DNA from: Rosa chinensis
Taxonomy: Eukaryota; Streptophyta; Magnoliopsida; Rosales; Rosaceae
Length of the DNA stretch: 64,000 nt
Direction: 5' to 3'
Assembly (NCBI RefSeq): GCF_002994745.2
Contig: NC_037090.1
Location: 24,626,001-24,690,000, forward strand
The notes under the pieces were generated by a model. That model worked only from the letters and a program-made list of their open reading frames with translations. It ran no database searches and was not told the DNA's origin. Positions 1 to 10,666 of this stretch are shown here, in pieces (the stretch's first letter is position 1; each line of letters starts with the position of its first letter). The translations under genes were made by a program, and so were the position numbers.

Positions 1-171
1 TATAATAAATAGGCCGGTTCGGTTTTTTGCGGTCGGTTCAGAATATTAACCCGGTTCCGACCCGGTTCAATCCGGTCCGGTTCGAAAGCTGAATATTTTT
101 GCACTGCTTTTTCCGGTTCAGTAACCGCCACCATATTTTCGGCCCGGTTCGGCCGGTTTTGCCCTCCCCTA
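1..171. mobile_element. Right end of a hAT-like element, CCGGTTC-rich
   Basis: The stretch is packed with CCGGTT/CGGTTC motifs and ends in GCCCTCCCCTA. Read from the other strand this is TAGGGGAGGGC, the TAGGG-type terminus that other elements in this window also carry. The left end lies outside the window, so the terminal inverted repeat and 8 bp duplication cannot be checked. GTCTTAGC (172-179) would be the right duplication copy. No coding capacity is visible. Confidence 0.5.
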
Positions 172-364
172 GTCTTAGCTCAGTTCTAGCTTGGATTCAA
201 ACCACTTTTGACTCTGGTACACTCCCAAATTTATTCCAGAAGTCCTCCTAAGCGTTTTGATTTTTGAATAGCTGGTTTCAATGAATTTATCCATGTTTGA
301 AAAAACATATGAAGAAGTCAAACCACCTTGAGGACCATCTCACATTACCGTACAGTCGTATACT

Positions 365-1391
365 TTTTTTTTTTTTTAATTGGGGGTAATCTCGGTTACT
401 TCAGTGAGTAACACAACCGTCCAGTCCACGTGGATATCAGGGCCGGCCCTGAGATTTCTGGGACTCTAGGCAAACAAAAAAAAAAAAAGGCTCATGAGGT
501 TGTGATCCAACTAGCCCCATATTCATACTTTATAATATAATAAGAGTCATGTTAGTATAGCAACCGAAAAAAATACATTGTAGTGAAATCAAAATTGAAA
601 TTTTGATAAAGGTAGAGAATTCAGCAAAATAATAAAGACCTTCATCATTAACCATAACAATAATCAACTAATCAATTTGTGATATATAAAATAATCTATT
701 CCCAAAAAAATAACTAGCATGTCATTTGAATGAAACTCCATATATGTGTTGTGTTGTACACCACTTAGAGTAAAACTCTGGTGTTGTTCATTGGTTCATA
801 ATATCAAGTGAATCAAAAAATAAATCCATATTATATCTAAAATTCTAAATCATCAAAGAGAAACTAAAACTTGAAATTTACCCGATGAATATCTATTTCT
901 CTTAGATAGTAACTGATCGAATTCAATGGTATAAATTTAGAATAGATGAATAACATATCATGAACAAATCAAACGAAGTATTGATGTTGATAAAAAAAAA
1001 AAAAGTTGAATTCTTCAACAAGCTTCAAAGAGAATGAAAAATTGAAAGTAATTCCTCCAATCTTTCATAGGCTTTCCAATTCCATAATTGAAAATAATCT
1101 GTGAAAACCGGAGTACTTGTGCAAGCAAAAGCGAGCTATTTTTTTTTTCCCCATCTCTCTTTAATTTTCTACATAGATATAAAGAAGGGTAAATTTTTTT
1201 GAGACCCATGATCATCCGGGGCCGGCACTAGAAGATATCCTAGCAAAGCCAGACGAATCCCCATCGCAGGCACACTAACCCGAATGCCCTTCAAACCTGT
1301 TGGCCACAAACTGATAGGAGTTGAGGCTCAAACACTAGACATGGGGGTTCCATGTTAGACTGCTCGACCAAGCTTACCACACCAAGTGGTT
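365..1391 (-). mobile_element. tRNA-derived SINE, split by a MITE
   Basis: A 15 bp target-site duplication flanks the unit: GTACAGTCGTATACT at 350-364 and GTACGGTCGTATACT at 1392-1406 (one mismatch). The plus strand begins with a T run (365-377), which is the poly-A tail of a minus-strand insertion. The other end resembles a tRNA: a box A-like TGGTCGAGCAGTC just left of 1381 and a box B-like GTGTTTGAGCCTC further in. Without the 793 bp insert at 438-1230 and its 8 bp duplication, the SINE is about 225 bp long. The order of events is therefore SINE first, MITE second. Confidence 0.7.
438..1230. mobile_element. Non-autonomous hAT-type element inside the SINE
   Basis: The ends are short imperfect inverted repeats, CAGGGCCGGC and (read from the other strand) TAGTGCCGGC. 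They are flanked by GTGGATAT (430-437) and GAAGATAT (1231-1238), an 8 bp duplication with two mismatches. An 8 bp duplication and CAGGG-type ends fit the hAT superfamily. The 793 bp interior is AT-rich and has no recognisable transposase. The duplication is imperfect, so the superfamily call is moderate. Confidence 0.5.
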
Positions 1392-1536
1392 GTACGGTCG
1401 TATACTTTTAATTCTAATTTCACATGAAATATGATTACTCTTTCTTGCACCAATAAAATATATTAGTTTCTTTATATTTGCAATACACATGTTTTTTTTT
1501 TTTCTTTTCATGTAGTACTCAATTTGTACCATATAC

Positions 1537-3288
1537 AAAACAAGTATAATCAATATCAAAAACATGAAAATAAAACCCTAGCCGCTCTTTAGCGTGAGTT
1601 CTCAGAGAGTAAACCCTAGCTACTCTTCGTTCTAGTTCCTTCCATGGACGCTATGGATAAGATGGCGGTAAGACTGGCGGCTTCCCTGGGCTTGGTTGAT
1701 GGAAGGAAATCGGTGGATCTCCAGCCAACATGTGGGGAAGGGCTTCGACGCTCACAGACTTTTCTGGTGGGCAAACTTTAGACTTCTACGGCTTTTAACC
1801 GGCTGTCTTTCATGGGTATGTTCCGCCGTGCTTTGCGGCTCAATGGGAGGCACACGATCCAGGAACATGGGGACCGCTTCTTATTCACTCTTACTGACCC
1901 ATCGGACCGAAACCATATTCTGCGAGAAGGACCTTGGGGCTTTGATCGAGCGCCGGTGGTTTTGGCTGTATGATAGCTTAGGACAAATCATTGCAGTCCC
2001 TTTGAACACGTTAGCTTTCTGGATCAAGGTGAAGGGTTTACCACCAGCGTTTCAATCGAACAGGTGCCTTCGTCGACTCGGGTGTGCTCTAAGGAAGTTT
2101 ATTCAAAAAGACACGGTGGAATATGATGCAAGTCGTATTCGAATCCGGGTCGAGGTTGATCTGATGCAATCGGTGGTGTTACATAGGTGTTTCACCGTGG
2201 AAGAGGGGCTAGATGTGGATCTTGAGTTTGTATTCGAAAACCTGTTTGGCCGGTGTGTGGAGTGTGGTCGTTTAACCCATGTCGGCCTCCCATGTGCAGG
2301 TCCGCTGTTAGGGGAGGCCCTAAGGGAGGATACTTCGCCCGTTCAGCGCAACTTGGAACGAGTGCTGGCTCGGGAAGACACCACTCCGGCCTCTGGACCA
2401 GCATTAGTCTTTAGGGCACGAGTGGAAGAGGAAGTTGTTGCAGGTTTGGCCCGTTTCATGTTGGCAGCTACTCCAAAAGCTAAGGCTCGCAAGCCACTTC
2501 ATCCTAAGGCGCTTCAGTCTGATGAATTGGTACTTCTAGTACCAAGACAGGTCTTGATGGTAGCAGCAAGGCTACACGGGTGGTGGAGAGCCCTGTGGTG
2601 GGGGTGGAGTCCAGTGGTGGTAATGGCAGTAATGAATTGTCTTCTAGAGATGTGTTGCTCGATCAGAGTATGGCACAGTTGGTTGGTATGAGGAGGAAAC
2701 GTGTTGAGAACCTGGGAGTTTCCCCCAAGAAGCCTCGATTTAGTCTTGCAGTTGGGAGAACCAACCTTGATAATGTCTCTATAGGGTTGGTTGTGATGAA
2801 TGCTGCTCAAGAAGGCACTAAGAAACAAGGCCGTCCTCGTGGTGCCAAGAATAAGACCAAGGCAAACTACAAAGTGGTCAAGACTTCACCCATGAAGCGT
2901 AGCAAAGGTAGCAAGAAAGGAGAACAGCTGGCTAATGGCCTTCCCGAGTTCTCTATGCCAGGAAAAGTTAGTACTCCTAAATCTACTAAGGGGAAGGAGG
3001 TAGTTTCTGCCTAGTTGGTTCTCTTTTTTTTCCAGATTATGGCCTATGTTGTTAGAAGCTTCTCTAGAAACCTTCGTAGAAGTATCTGGCCGCTCTCTTG
3101 TACCACAATGGCGTGCTTGGCGTAGTAGGGTTAGATAGAATACACTGTCTACGAGGCGAGATATTTTTGATTAGCATAGACTATTTTGTGCTCTAATTGT
3201 TTCCATGTGGAGTAGTCCTTGTACTATTCTATGACCATGAATCTAGGTGATATTAATTTATGAGCTCTTTATCTCAACAAAAAAAAAA
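1537..3288 (+). mobile_element. LINE-type ORF1-only retroposon
   Basis: The unit is flanked by a 13 bp duplication, TTGTACCATATAC (1524-1536) and TTGTACTATATAC (3289-3301), with one mismatch. It ends in a short A run at 3280-3288. It has a 5' leader, one degenerate ORF1-like reading frame and a 3' untranslated part, but no endonuclease or reverse transcriptase. The duplication and tail show it was copied as a unit by target-primed reverse transcription. It was presumably mobilised in trans by a full LINE (inference). Confidence 0.7.
1644..3014 (+). pseudogene. DUF4283/CCHC LINE ORF1-like gene, frameshifted
   Basis: The likely start is the ATG at 1644. That frame closes at a TAG at 1779. The DUF4283-like section then runs in shifted frames (roughly 1790-1975, with motifs such as FMGMFRRALRLNG and LREGPWGF) before entering the 1696-2691 frame. 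There FWIKVKGLPP (about 2020) and a zinc knuckle, CVECGRLTHVGLPC (about 2255-2297), are visible. A further shift near 2410-2580 leads to the basic C-terminus. It contains an AT-hook-like GRPRGAKNK (about 2830) and ends at 3014. This architecture is that of plant LINE ORF1 nucleic-acid-binding proteins. At least three frame breaks make it non-functional as read. Confidence 0.65.
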
Positions 3289-3301
3289 TTGTACTATATA
3301 C

Positions 3302-4111
3302 GTTGTGACACACACACACCCCCTGATATAGTTGGTCACTTGGTCATGAAGGATTTGAAACTACCATCCAGGGATCCAAACTACAACCAAAAGAACTTGT
3401 ATTCCGGATGAGTAAGGACTAAATCTCCAAATATATTTGCAAGCATTGTATCTTTGAAAAAGGTGAGAAGCTTCTCAAGCTTTTGCCCTTACAAGCGAGG
3501 AGCTCTAATTTGGATGGAAGAATGCCTCTAAAAATACTCAACTGCAAACTTCACAAGCATAATTCATATGAAAAACGGAATTTATGTGACAAATAACAAG
3601 TCTTTTGATTCTCCTGTTGTTTAAACAGTCAGTTTATGAGTTATTAACTCAACTACGCTCGAAAACTCTTCGAAGTCCACAATTTTATGATCATGGGATG
3701 ATAAAGCTTCAGGAATCCAACAATTCAGCTTTTGGTGCTGCTCAACGCACAAATGACCTTTCTGCAATCAACTGTAAGAAATTTCTTGACATGGCAGTAA
3801 ATGAACTTTCAAATAAGAATGAAAAGAGAGGCGGGCACGTTTATCTTCAAAGTGATGTCATTCGATTCAAACTTTATGCGTTTGTGTATTGAAGAGTTGA
3901 GGAGTACGTAGCATTATGACTTCTCTAATGAATAGTAATGGTCTCGAACTTTATAAGTTTGTATGTACCAAATAATGTACAATTATAGACTGAGACTTCC
4001 CAAGACATCAATAGAACTATAAAAGGGGTAAAACGCTTTTTTTTTTTACAGTCCATGATGCTTTTTCTAATGAACTTTTTGTTTTTTATAGGAGAAACTT
4101 TCACTCAAGGA
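3302..4111. other. Non-genic stretch with one unassigned ORF
   Basis: A 95-codon open frame lies at 3605-3892 on the plus strand. I do not recognise a family; it has a short hydrophobic start, no cysteine pattern and no repeats. Codon use is unremarkable and it may be a chance frame or a remnant exon. A short CA run (3309-3321) and a T run (4039-4048) are the only other visible structure. Confidence 0.3.
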
Positions 4112-6331
4112 TTAAGTAATACGGTTATTACAATCTTGCTGTTGTACATCTAAGATACAGTTACGAGCTTTATGGAACCACACTTCCATTTGATCAGCTT
4201 CAAAAGCTATCTTGGCCAATCTATGCGCCACTGCATTGCATGTTCTGGGAGCATGTTGGATCTGCGTGACCCCAGTGGAGGTGGAAGAGGTTATTATTGG
4301 AGTAGTAGCCATCAATGTTTTAAAAAGCTGAGGCGTTTTCGGGAGAGCTTCGGTAAGGCGTTCGCCTTGAGCCTCTGATACCATAAAGGATTTGGGTCTA
4401 TGAAAAAGGTGTTCGCCTTGTCAGTTACTGATCCATATATAAGCAATCGTCAGCCACGATTCATAGTGTGCTTGACAACACCTCAGTTCAAATCATTTAT
4501 GGTATCATGAGCCTAAACGTCCAACATTTTTTTTTTCCTCCCAGCCACCCTTCCCATGGCTACTACTCCAATAACCTCTTCCACCTTCGCTGGGTCACTT
4601 CCTCCACCATGTCAACTGCAATGTCCACCACATCATCAACTGAGACCTCTCCCTCTGTCACCAACTTTCTATTCTGTCCATCAAATTGGATCGTACCAAC
4701 TATGCACTATGGTTGGCTCAAATCTCTCAAGAGTAGAAAAGTGAAGGGATATGTCGATGGCACTTCTCGATCATTGTCCCCTTTGCTTTAAAACCGATGT
4801 TGCAGGTCAATTGACCGATGAAATTAACCCTATCTATGAGCAACGGTAGCAAGCACTACCGGTGTGAGCGAGTTGTTAATCCAACCAAGCACCATTTGGT
4901 CTTGTGCCATCCAAAGATCATAGGCACGGTTGACTTCATCTGTCAATTGACCTGCTGCATCGGTTTTAAAGCAAATGGGACGATGACAAGTGCCATCGAC
5001 ATATCCTATCAGTTTTCTACCCTTGAGAGTGGTCAGAATTTGAGCCAACCATAGTACATAGTTGGTACGGTCCAATTTGATGGACATAAAGTTGGTGACA
5101 GAGGGAGAGGCCTCAGTTGATGATGTAGTGGACATTGCGGTTGACATGGTGGAGGAAGTGACCCAGCGGCGGTGGAAGAGGTAATTGGAGTAGTAGCCAT
5201 GGGAAGGGTGGGTGAGAGGAAAAAAAATTGTTGGACGTTTAGGCTCGTGATACCATAAGGATTTGAACTGAAGTGTTGTCGAACGTACACACTATGAATT
5301 ATGTGGATGATTGCTTATTATTGATCAGTAACTTACAAGTACAATTGTATTAGGAGTGTGAGACTCTACATATAGAAAAGATAAAGACTGGTAAACAGAA
5401 ACCTATCTATACTAGTACGTCTAGGACTAAAATGAAATCAGATAGTGAGTATATCACGTAACAGAAGATAAGTCATGCTTGATCAATTAATGATTGGTTT
5501 ATCAGTCTGCACTCTGCACACCCTTGATACTGCGCATAGCAACCTGTAAGTCATCTATTAAACTGCCATTCACATAAAGCTCATAATCTTTGTTCAAAAT
5601 CTCATGGCCTCCAAACAATCTGTTTCAATAGCACTCAAATGAGCATCATTAGTTTTTCGAACAGTTCTGCCTTGACATGCAAGGCATGCCATAATTAACA
5701 GGGGGTGCAGATAACAACTCCACAACAATGCGACACTTAAAAACACGAGCTGTATCTTCCAATCTGTTCATGCCAAAAAGGCAGCCCGTCACCAACGTAA
5801 CCCTTTGTAAGCAGTCTTCCTCTTGTGGGCGACAGGTTGTTGCATGCTCTCCAAACACATATTTGAACCTTGCCTGGCACTTTAGCTCTCCATAGTCTTC
5901 TCCATAATTCCCTAAAAGGATCACCATTAGATGTAGCAGTTAGTACATTCCCAAGTACCTCTTCTTGAGCAATCCAATACGCTATTTTAACCGTAAAGAA
6001 TCCCCTTTTTTCTAGGCTAATAAAGCCTGTCGGGCAAGGCAGACGTCTGCTTAATGGAATACTTAAAAACCTGTTCAGCTACAACTAAAGATAAAAGTGA
6101 ATGAACTATGGCTGGAATTCCAGCACGCTCTTGCATGTTGATGAGATCTGCTACCCTTTCAAAAACTGTGTTTTTTGGCCTTTGAATCATGTACTGATGA
6201 CAATTTGGAATCCATTTATCATTCAATATACTCACTTGTGAACAATCCCTTATTTTCCATTTTACTCCTGCTTCCAAAACCGGCCTACTACTTATGATGC
6301 TTCTCCATGAAAAAGATGGTGAGTCTCCCAT
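4112..6331 (-). pseudogene. 5'-truncated LINE (RT end, zf-RVT, RNase H), interrupted
   Basis: Reading leftwards, 6331-6017 has the segment after the RT, including FSWRSIISSRPVLEAGVKW and ILNDKWIP. From 5927 to 5649 comes a frameshifted zf-RVT region. Around 5640-5510 lies the middle of an RNase H domain (AHLSAIETDCLEA). The domain breaks off and resumes at about 4265 with IQHAPRTCNAVAHRLAK, the RNase H C-terminal signature of plant LINEs. The 1.2 kb between is copia-derived sequence inserted into the domain. Stops and frameshifts occur throughout, so this is an old dead copy. Confidence 0.7.
4420..5345. repeat. Large inverted repeat of a copia LTR end, PBS and gag start
   Basis: The plus-strand arm (about 4420-4830) and the minus-strand arm (about 5345-4835) carry the same sequence in opposite orientation. 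The order is the end of an LTR, a primer-binding-site-like GGTATCATGAGCC or GGTATCACGAGCC, then a gag N-terminus beginning with the MATTPITSS or MSTAMSTTSS motifs. The right arm keeps the better gag reading (5147-4830: RTNYVLWLAQILTTLKG, then YVDGTCHRP). Together the arms form a palindrome of about 0.9 kb centred near 4830. A third copy of the gag start abuts the LINE RNase H at 4266-4320. Confidence 0.75.
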
Positions 6332-6339
6332 TTCCGCTT

Positions 6340-6820
6340 CCTAAAAGGAACAACGAGGGAAATAATTAACTTTATACAACTGAACAATAAGTGATTGATG
6401 ATTCAAAAAATTAGTTTAACCCCAATTTGTCAATGATTTATTAGGTTAAACCTAATCACTTTTTCTCTTCAATCTACACCCAATCCACATTATCAAACAT
6501 TTCTTATTGATTAAATTGTCCAATTAATATAATTTTTGTCCTTTTTTTGTATCCATTGTACCCTTTAGTAACTTGTAAAAAAGCATATGGAAAGAAATTA
6601 ATCTATATGTCTAAATTGTATGAAAGTTTGCGATTTATGACTTAATTTGTGCTTTGATTTCAAAATTTATTGTGGAAAACTTATATATAGCACCCTGATA
6701 TCAAACTCATACAAATACTGGTTCAGTTTCTCTACACTGAAAAAAAAAAAAAAAAAAAAAGTTTGTGCATTACTGACTATATTCTCAATCTAATTTTTAG
6801 CTTTATGGTATCTACTAATG
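6340..6820. other. AT-rich spacer, no gene seen
   Basis: Contains only AT-rich sequence and an A run of about 20 at 6740-6760. No open frame of interest and no repeat ends were found. Confidence 0.5.
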
Positions 6821-6829
6821 AGGTATGTT

Positions 6830-7308
6830 TTTTTTTTTGGCAAACTGGAGATTAAGAGAGGCAGAAAGCCTCCAAAACCCCAGAATTTATTATAAAAAAA
6901 GAGATTACAAAAGGAGGGGGACCAAACCAAACCTCCCAAGCAAAAGCCAAACAACTAAATGAACACCAAGTACCAAACACGAAAGTTTGGTAGCCCTAGT
7001 CGATCTCTATCACAATTAGCATGAATAAAAGAGGGAGTCAAGTCCCACCAAATGAAACCTACAGAGGATGAACCGTAATTTGCTAAAGCATCTTTGAGGG
7101 GGAAGACGTCAATAGAACCACACACGCACCCTCATGCAGTGTATCCCAGATTTGCCAGACTAATCACTGCACTGCAGACGCACAAACCCTCGTGTTAACA
7201 AACAAAGGTCCCTCAAATCTGCTGGCCACGGGATGGAGCTGGAAATCGAACGCTAGACTTGGGGGTTCCAGACTATGCCGCTCGACCACCACACCACACC
7301 ACACCACG
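6830..7308 (-). mobile_element. SINE-like retroposon
   Basis: A T run at 6828-6838 marks a poly-A tail on the minus strand. The far end carries a tRNA-like start: GTGGTCGAGCGGC (box A-like, near 7295-7280) and GCGTTCGATTTCC (box B-like, near 7252). The flanks share GTATGTT (about 6823-6829 and 7308-7314), a plausible short duplication. At about 480 bp it is long for a SINE, so it may be a composite. It resembles the head of the unit at 365-1391. Confidence 0.5.
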
Positions 7309-7668
7309 TATGTTGTTATCATTGTGCCTTGAAATTTCTTTTAGTTACGTATTTTGTTCAAGAATTGAATTAAGTTAGAATTTAGCTATGTCAGGGTTCG
7401 GTTCTCCTCCAAAAAAAAACAAAAACAAAAAAAAATCACACCTGCACCAAATAGCTCCGAGGGGTATGCACTTCTGCCGGTCACATTTTGATCACTTGAT
7501 CACCAACCGTTGAACTAATCAAATATCAATTTATTCTGGGTTTATTCTTGAACAAGTACCAGTTCATGGTTTCCCACATCCAATTAGTGAGACTTGATGA
7601 CCTTTCCACATCTTCATTGAATCTGCACTTTATTCATTTTAGACGGAGAAAGTAGATGGTTACTCTTA

Positions 7669-8004
7669 CGCTCGTTTGGTTCACGGAAAGGAAAGTAATT
7701 CCTTGATCTTTCCCATGGGAAGGGAAATGAAATTTCCCAAGAACTTTCCATTCCATTGTTTGGTAATGTAAGGAAAGTTATCAGGAAAGTTGCTAAAAAG
7801 TTTGTAAATAATGTAATAAAATAATATGGTGTGAGTAATAAATGTAAAGAAAGAAGGGGAGAAAGAATCACATTTGGAAGGAACTATTTTCCCCCTTATT
7901 TTCCCTTCCTTCAGGAAATGATTTCCTTTCCCTTTGCATCCCAAACGCAAGAAATGAACAAGTTTCCTTTCCTGATGCTTACTTTCTGCGAACCAAACGT
8001 GGCC
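7669..8004. mobile_element. Tourist/PIF-Harbinger-type MITE
   Basis: The ends are inverted copies: CGTTTGGTTCACGGAAAGG on the left and, read from the other strand, CGTTTGGTTCGCAGAAAG on the right. They are flanked by TTA at 7666-7668 and 8005-8007. A 3 bp TTA/TAA duplication and GTTTGGTTC-like ends are typical of PIF-Harbinger MITEs. The 336 bp interior has a second inverted level (TTTCCC/GGGAAA tracts) and no coding capacity. Confidence 0.65.
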
Positions 8005-8780
8005 TTAAGTTTATGATGTGAGAGGGATCGATCTAGAAGCATCCAAAAGGACCAAAACCAAGAGAAGCTGGCGCATCTCACTGATGAATTGAAAGTAGTA
8101 AGGTTACTAAGTTATAATACTCGATCTACTGATCTACGTACAATTATTACTTCTCTACAGCTAAGTTTGGCATGTGCTATTTCTCTGATCACATCTCTAA
8201 CCACTCTAGCTAAAATCTTATTTCATTCAATTTGGCACCTCATACATGTCTTGTCCTCGATCTTGACATTAGTAAAACTGATCATGATAACGTAGGAATG
8301 ACTCCATAATATGAAGATGAACTATAGCTGAGTTTATAGTATAGATGTAGATTGAAGTGACTATCAGAACTGTGCACAAAATTTATTAATCATTGAAGTG
8401 AAAACACTTCTAGCATGAATCTGTGTTTTTTTTTTTTTTTTTTTTGTTGTTGAAGTTTTTAGCTAGTTTCCATACATTCACCGTACTCGACTCGACACAA
8501 AACTCGCTAACCGGCTGCCTGCTAAAGAATATCAATGCACTGAACTGATTCTGTTATCCAAATTCTGGTAATAAATGAAAGAAAACATGCAACACAAATT
8601 TGTACTTACAGCTATCAACGCTGAATTTGCAAACACACACGGAAATACATAACTCGATCACTAACAGCAATCGCAATGCTGTTATTTACCGATATTTGTG
8701 TTTGATGATATGCATGCCACATGATTCACAGTCTTATAGTTTAACTCGCAGCACGATTGCACTGCAAGGATTAAAATGTA
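8005..8780. other. Spacer, no gene seen
   Basis: Contains short non-significant frames and a T run at 8427-8445. It probably includes the 3' untranslated region of the defensin-like gene to its right, but no polyadenylation signal was assigned. Confidence 0.4.
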
Positions 8781-9381
8781 TCAGTTTGGAGGATTCTTGC
8801 AATAGTATGTGCAAAAGCAAATGGTATTTTTGCACACTCCTGCGCCAGATGGTTCTTTGGAGCATTCCTGAATGCATTTCTGGAGCTCACATTTGCTTGA
8901 CTCAATCTGCTTATGACATGAGTGCTCGGGGATCCTTATCGCGTGTGCACGACCGCGGACAGTTGAGGATGCCAAGATTCCGACTGTCCAGAAAATCCAA
9001 CAGCAGGAATATGCAAATGATTCAAGTATGAGGCAACGAACCATGAATATCTAGTGGTTTCGTTGAAAATCAAAACCCAATGCAGCATTTTCTTTTTGCA
9101 ATTAATATCAATCACCGGATCTTGATCTAGTGATATGGATTTTCATGGCCAATGGATCGGAAGTGATCCTTAAAGAAATATGATATGCAGACTCAAAATG
9201 AGCTTGATTATTGTCCTATTGTACATGCATGTCATGTGTGTGTGAAATTGAGATTAAAATTAGCAGAAAAAGAAAAAACGAGAATGATATATCAGATTAG
9301 ACAAATTGAAAACCAGTGGGGTATGCGATTGAAAGAGAAACCTGAAACAAGAAGAAAGAGGAGAGTGCAGGATGCCTTCAT
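8781..9381 (-). CDS. Defensin-like cysteine-rich secreted peptide (two exons)
   Basis: Exon 1 is 9381-9342 and begins MKASCTLLFLLVS, a secretion signal. It ends at a GT donor (9341-9340). Exon 2 is 8983-8781, after a ctggacAG acceptor. The 358 bp intron is phase 1 and the join keeps the frame, giving an 80-residue precursor. The mature part has eight cysteines spaced C-x8-C-x4-C-x3-C-x9-C-x4-C-x1-C-x3-C. The CxxxC and CxC pair is the signature of the cysteine-stabilised alpha-beta fold of plant defensins and LCR peptides. One intron after the signal peptide is the usual structure of this family. The product should be secreted to the apoplast; defence or cell-signalling roles are known for the family, but none can be assigned here. 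The splice model was built by eye. Short frames on both strands overlap exon 2 but show no family features. Confidence 0.75.
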
Positions 9382-10666
9382 CTTCAGTAAAACTGAGAGG
9401 TCAGGAAGAGTCTGTAGACTCAAAGCTTTGTCATTGTAAGATGAAAAGGGCAACGCCTTGTTATACACGTTGCAAAGATTTTTATGAAAAAAAAATTGTA
9501 AATGAACAGTTGTTGGACAGATAAACCAGCAAAGAAAAATGTATAGTGTTTCTTCTATAAACAGAGCATTCAATTTCAGAAAATTCCGACAAGAATGAAT
9601 GCTACGATAGAGATCGAACACTCTAGGGAAAGAAAATGGAAGTGCTTTGTCAAATGTTCTCAAATCAAATTAGCTCTTTTGGAATCCAATCTCACTTTGT
9701 CCAGTGCTAACGATATGCTTCATCTGAGCATCTGTTAGATAAGCTTCATTTGAGCATCTGTTAGATTCTTATGACCATAATAACGGAAACTAAAATCACC
9801 ACTGGTGGAAGCTGAATCTACCCCATCTTCGTAAAGATCTAGATCATTTTTGGAAAGTGTTTCCATTCTGTTAAAATGCCAAGAAACAATGTATAGCTTG
9901 ATGGTCAAATCATGTCGGACACCCAACTAGAAATTTGATTCTTTCAAACATTGGGCACGGGTCGCAGGCTCGCAGCTCATATTGCTATAGATCATATCAT
10001 TGTGCTAGAACTGGGCAAATCGTGTTCCAAATGCCATTTGAAACACAAAGAATGTACAGATTTCAACAGAGTCCAAGTTTTAGGGGGCAAAAAACAACAG
10101 GGCCAATTTGGGATTCTATTTGAAAAGAAACTTTTGTCTTTGAATTGAACAAGTACTAACCAAACATGGGTTCCTTGAGAAAAGTGGTTGTTTACTGCTA
10201 ACAATGTGACGGAGAACTGAATTCAAAAAAACATAAAAGGATTTGAGCCAAAGGTCTCACATGTTTATTGTACTGAAACACTTTCCCTCATGACCAAATA
10301 TTTCTCATGCCATGTCCCTAACTATCATCTTATGTAATTCAAAGATAATGGCAGGGATGAGCCAGCAAAATGCCTCACCATGTTCAAAAAACTTAATACT
10401 GACTATTCAAGGGCCAGCAGTGCCTGGCATTAAAAACAGACAGTCGAGCAACTTAAACATGTTTCAAAAACATTAACCTACCGCAAAGAAAATTTCCAGA
10501 TTCGCACAAGATTGTACTTCAAAACATCACATGTATCAAAACACATTAATCAAAACTAAACCAGTACTTCTGCAGCAAATAAAAATATCTCAAAAATTTA
10601 TAAGAGGACAAACTAAAGAGACATCCAATTAGTCCGGATGGTAAACAAAGCCAAATAAATGTAGAC
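9382..10666. other. Intergenic, small tandem duplication, no confirmed gene
   Basis: Carries the promoter side of the defensin-like gene and the 3' side of the eL21 gene. A 26 bp imperfect tandem duplication lies at 9717-9766 (GCTTCATCTGAGCATC repeated). Frames of 60-120 codons occur on both strands (for example 9951-10148 plus), without any family I recognise. Part of the 9292-9663 minus frame is exon 1 of the defensin-like gene plus chance sequence. Confidence 0.35.
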
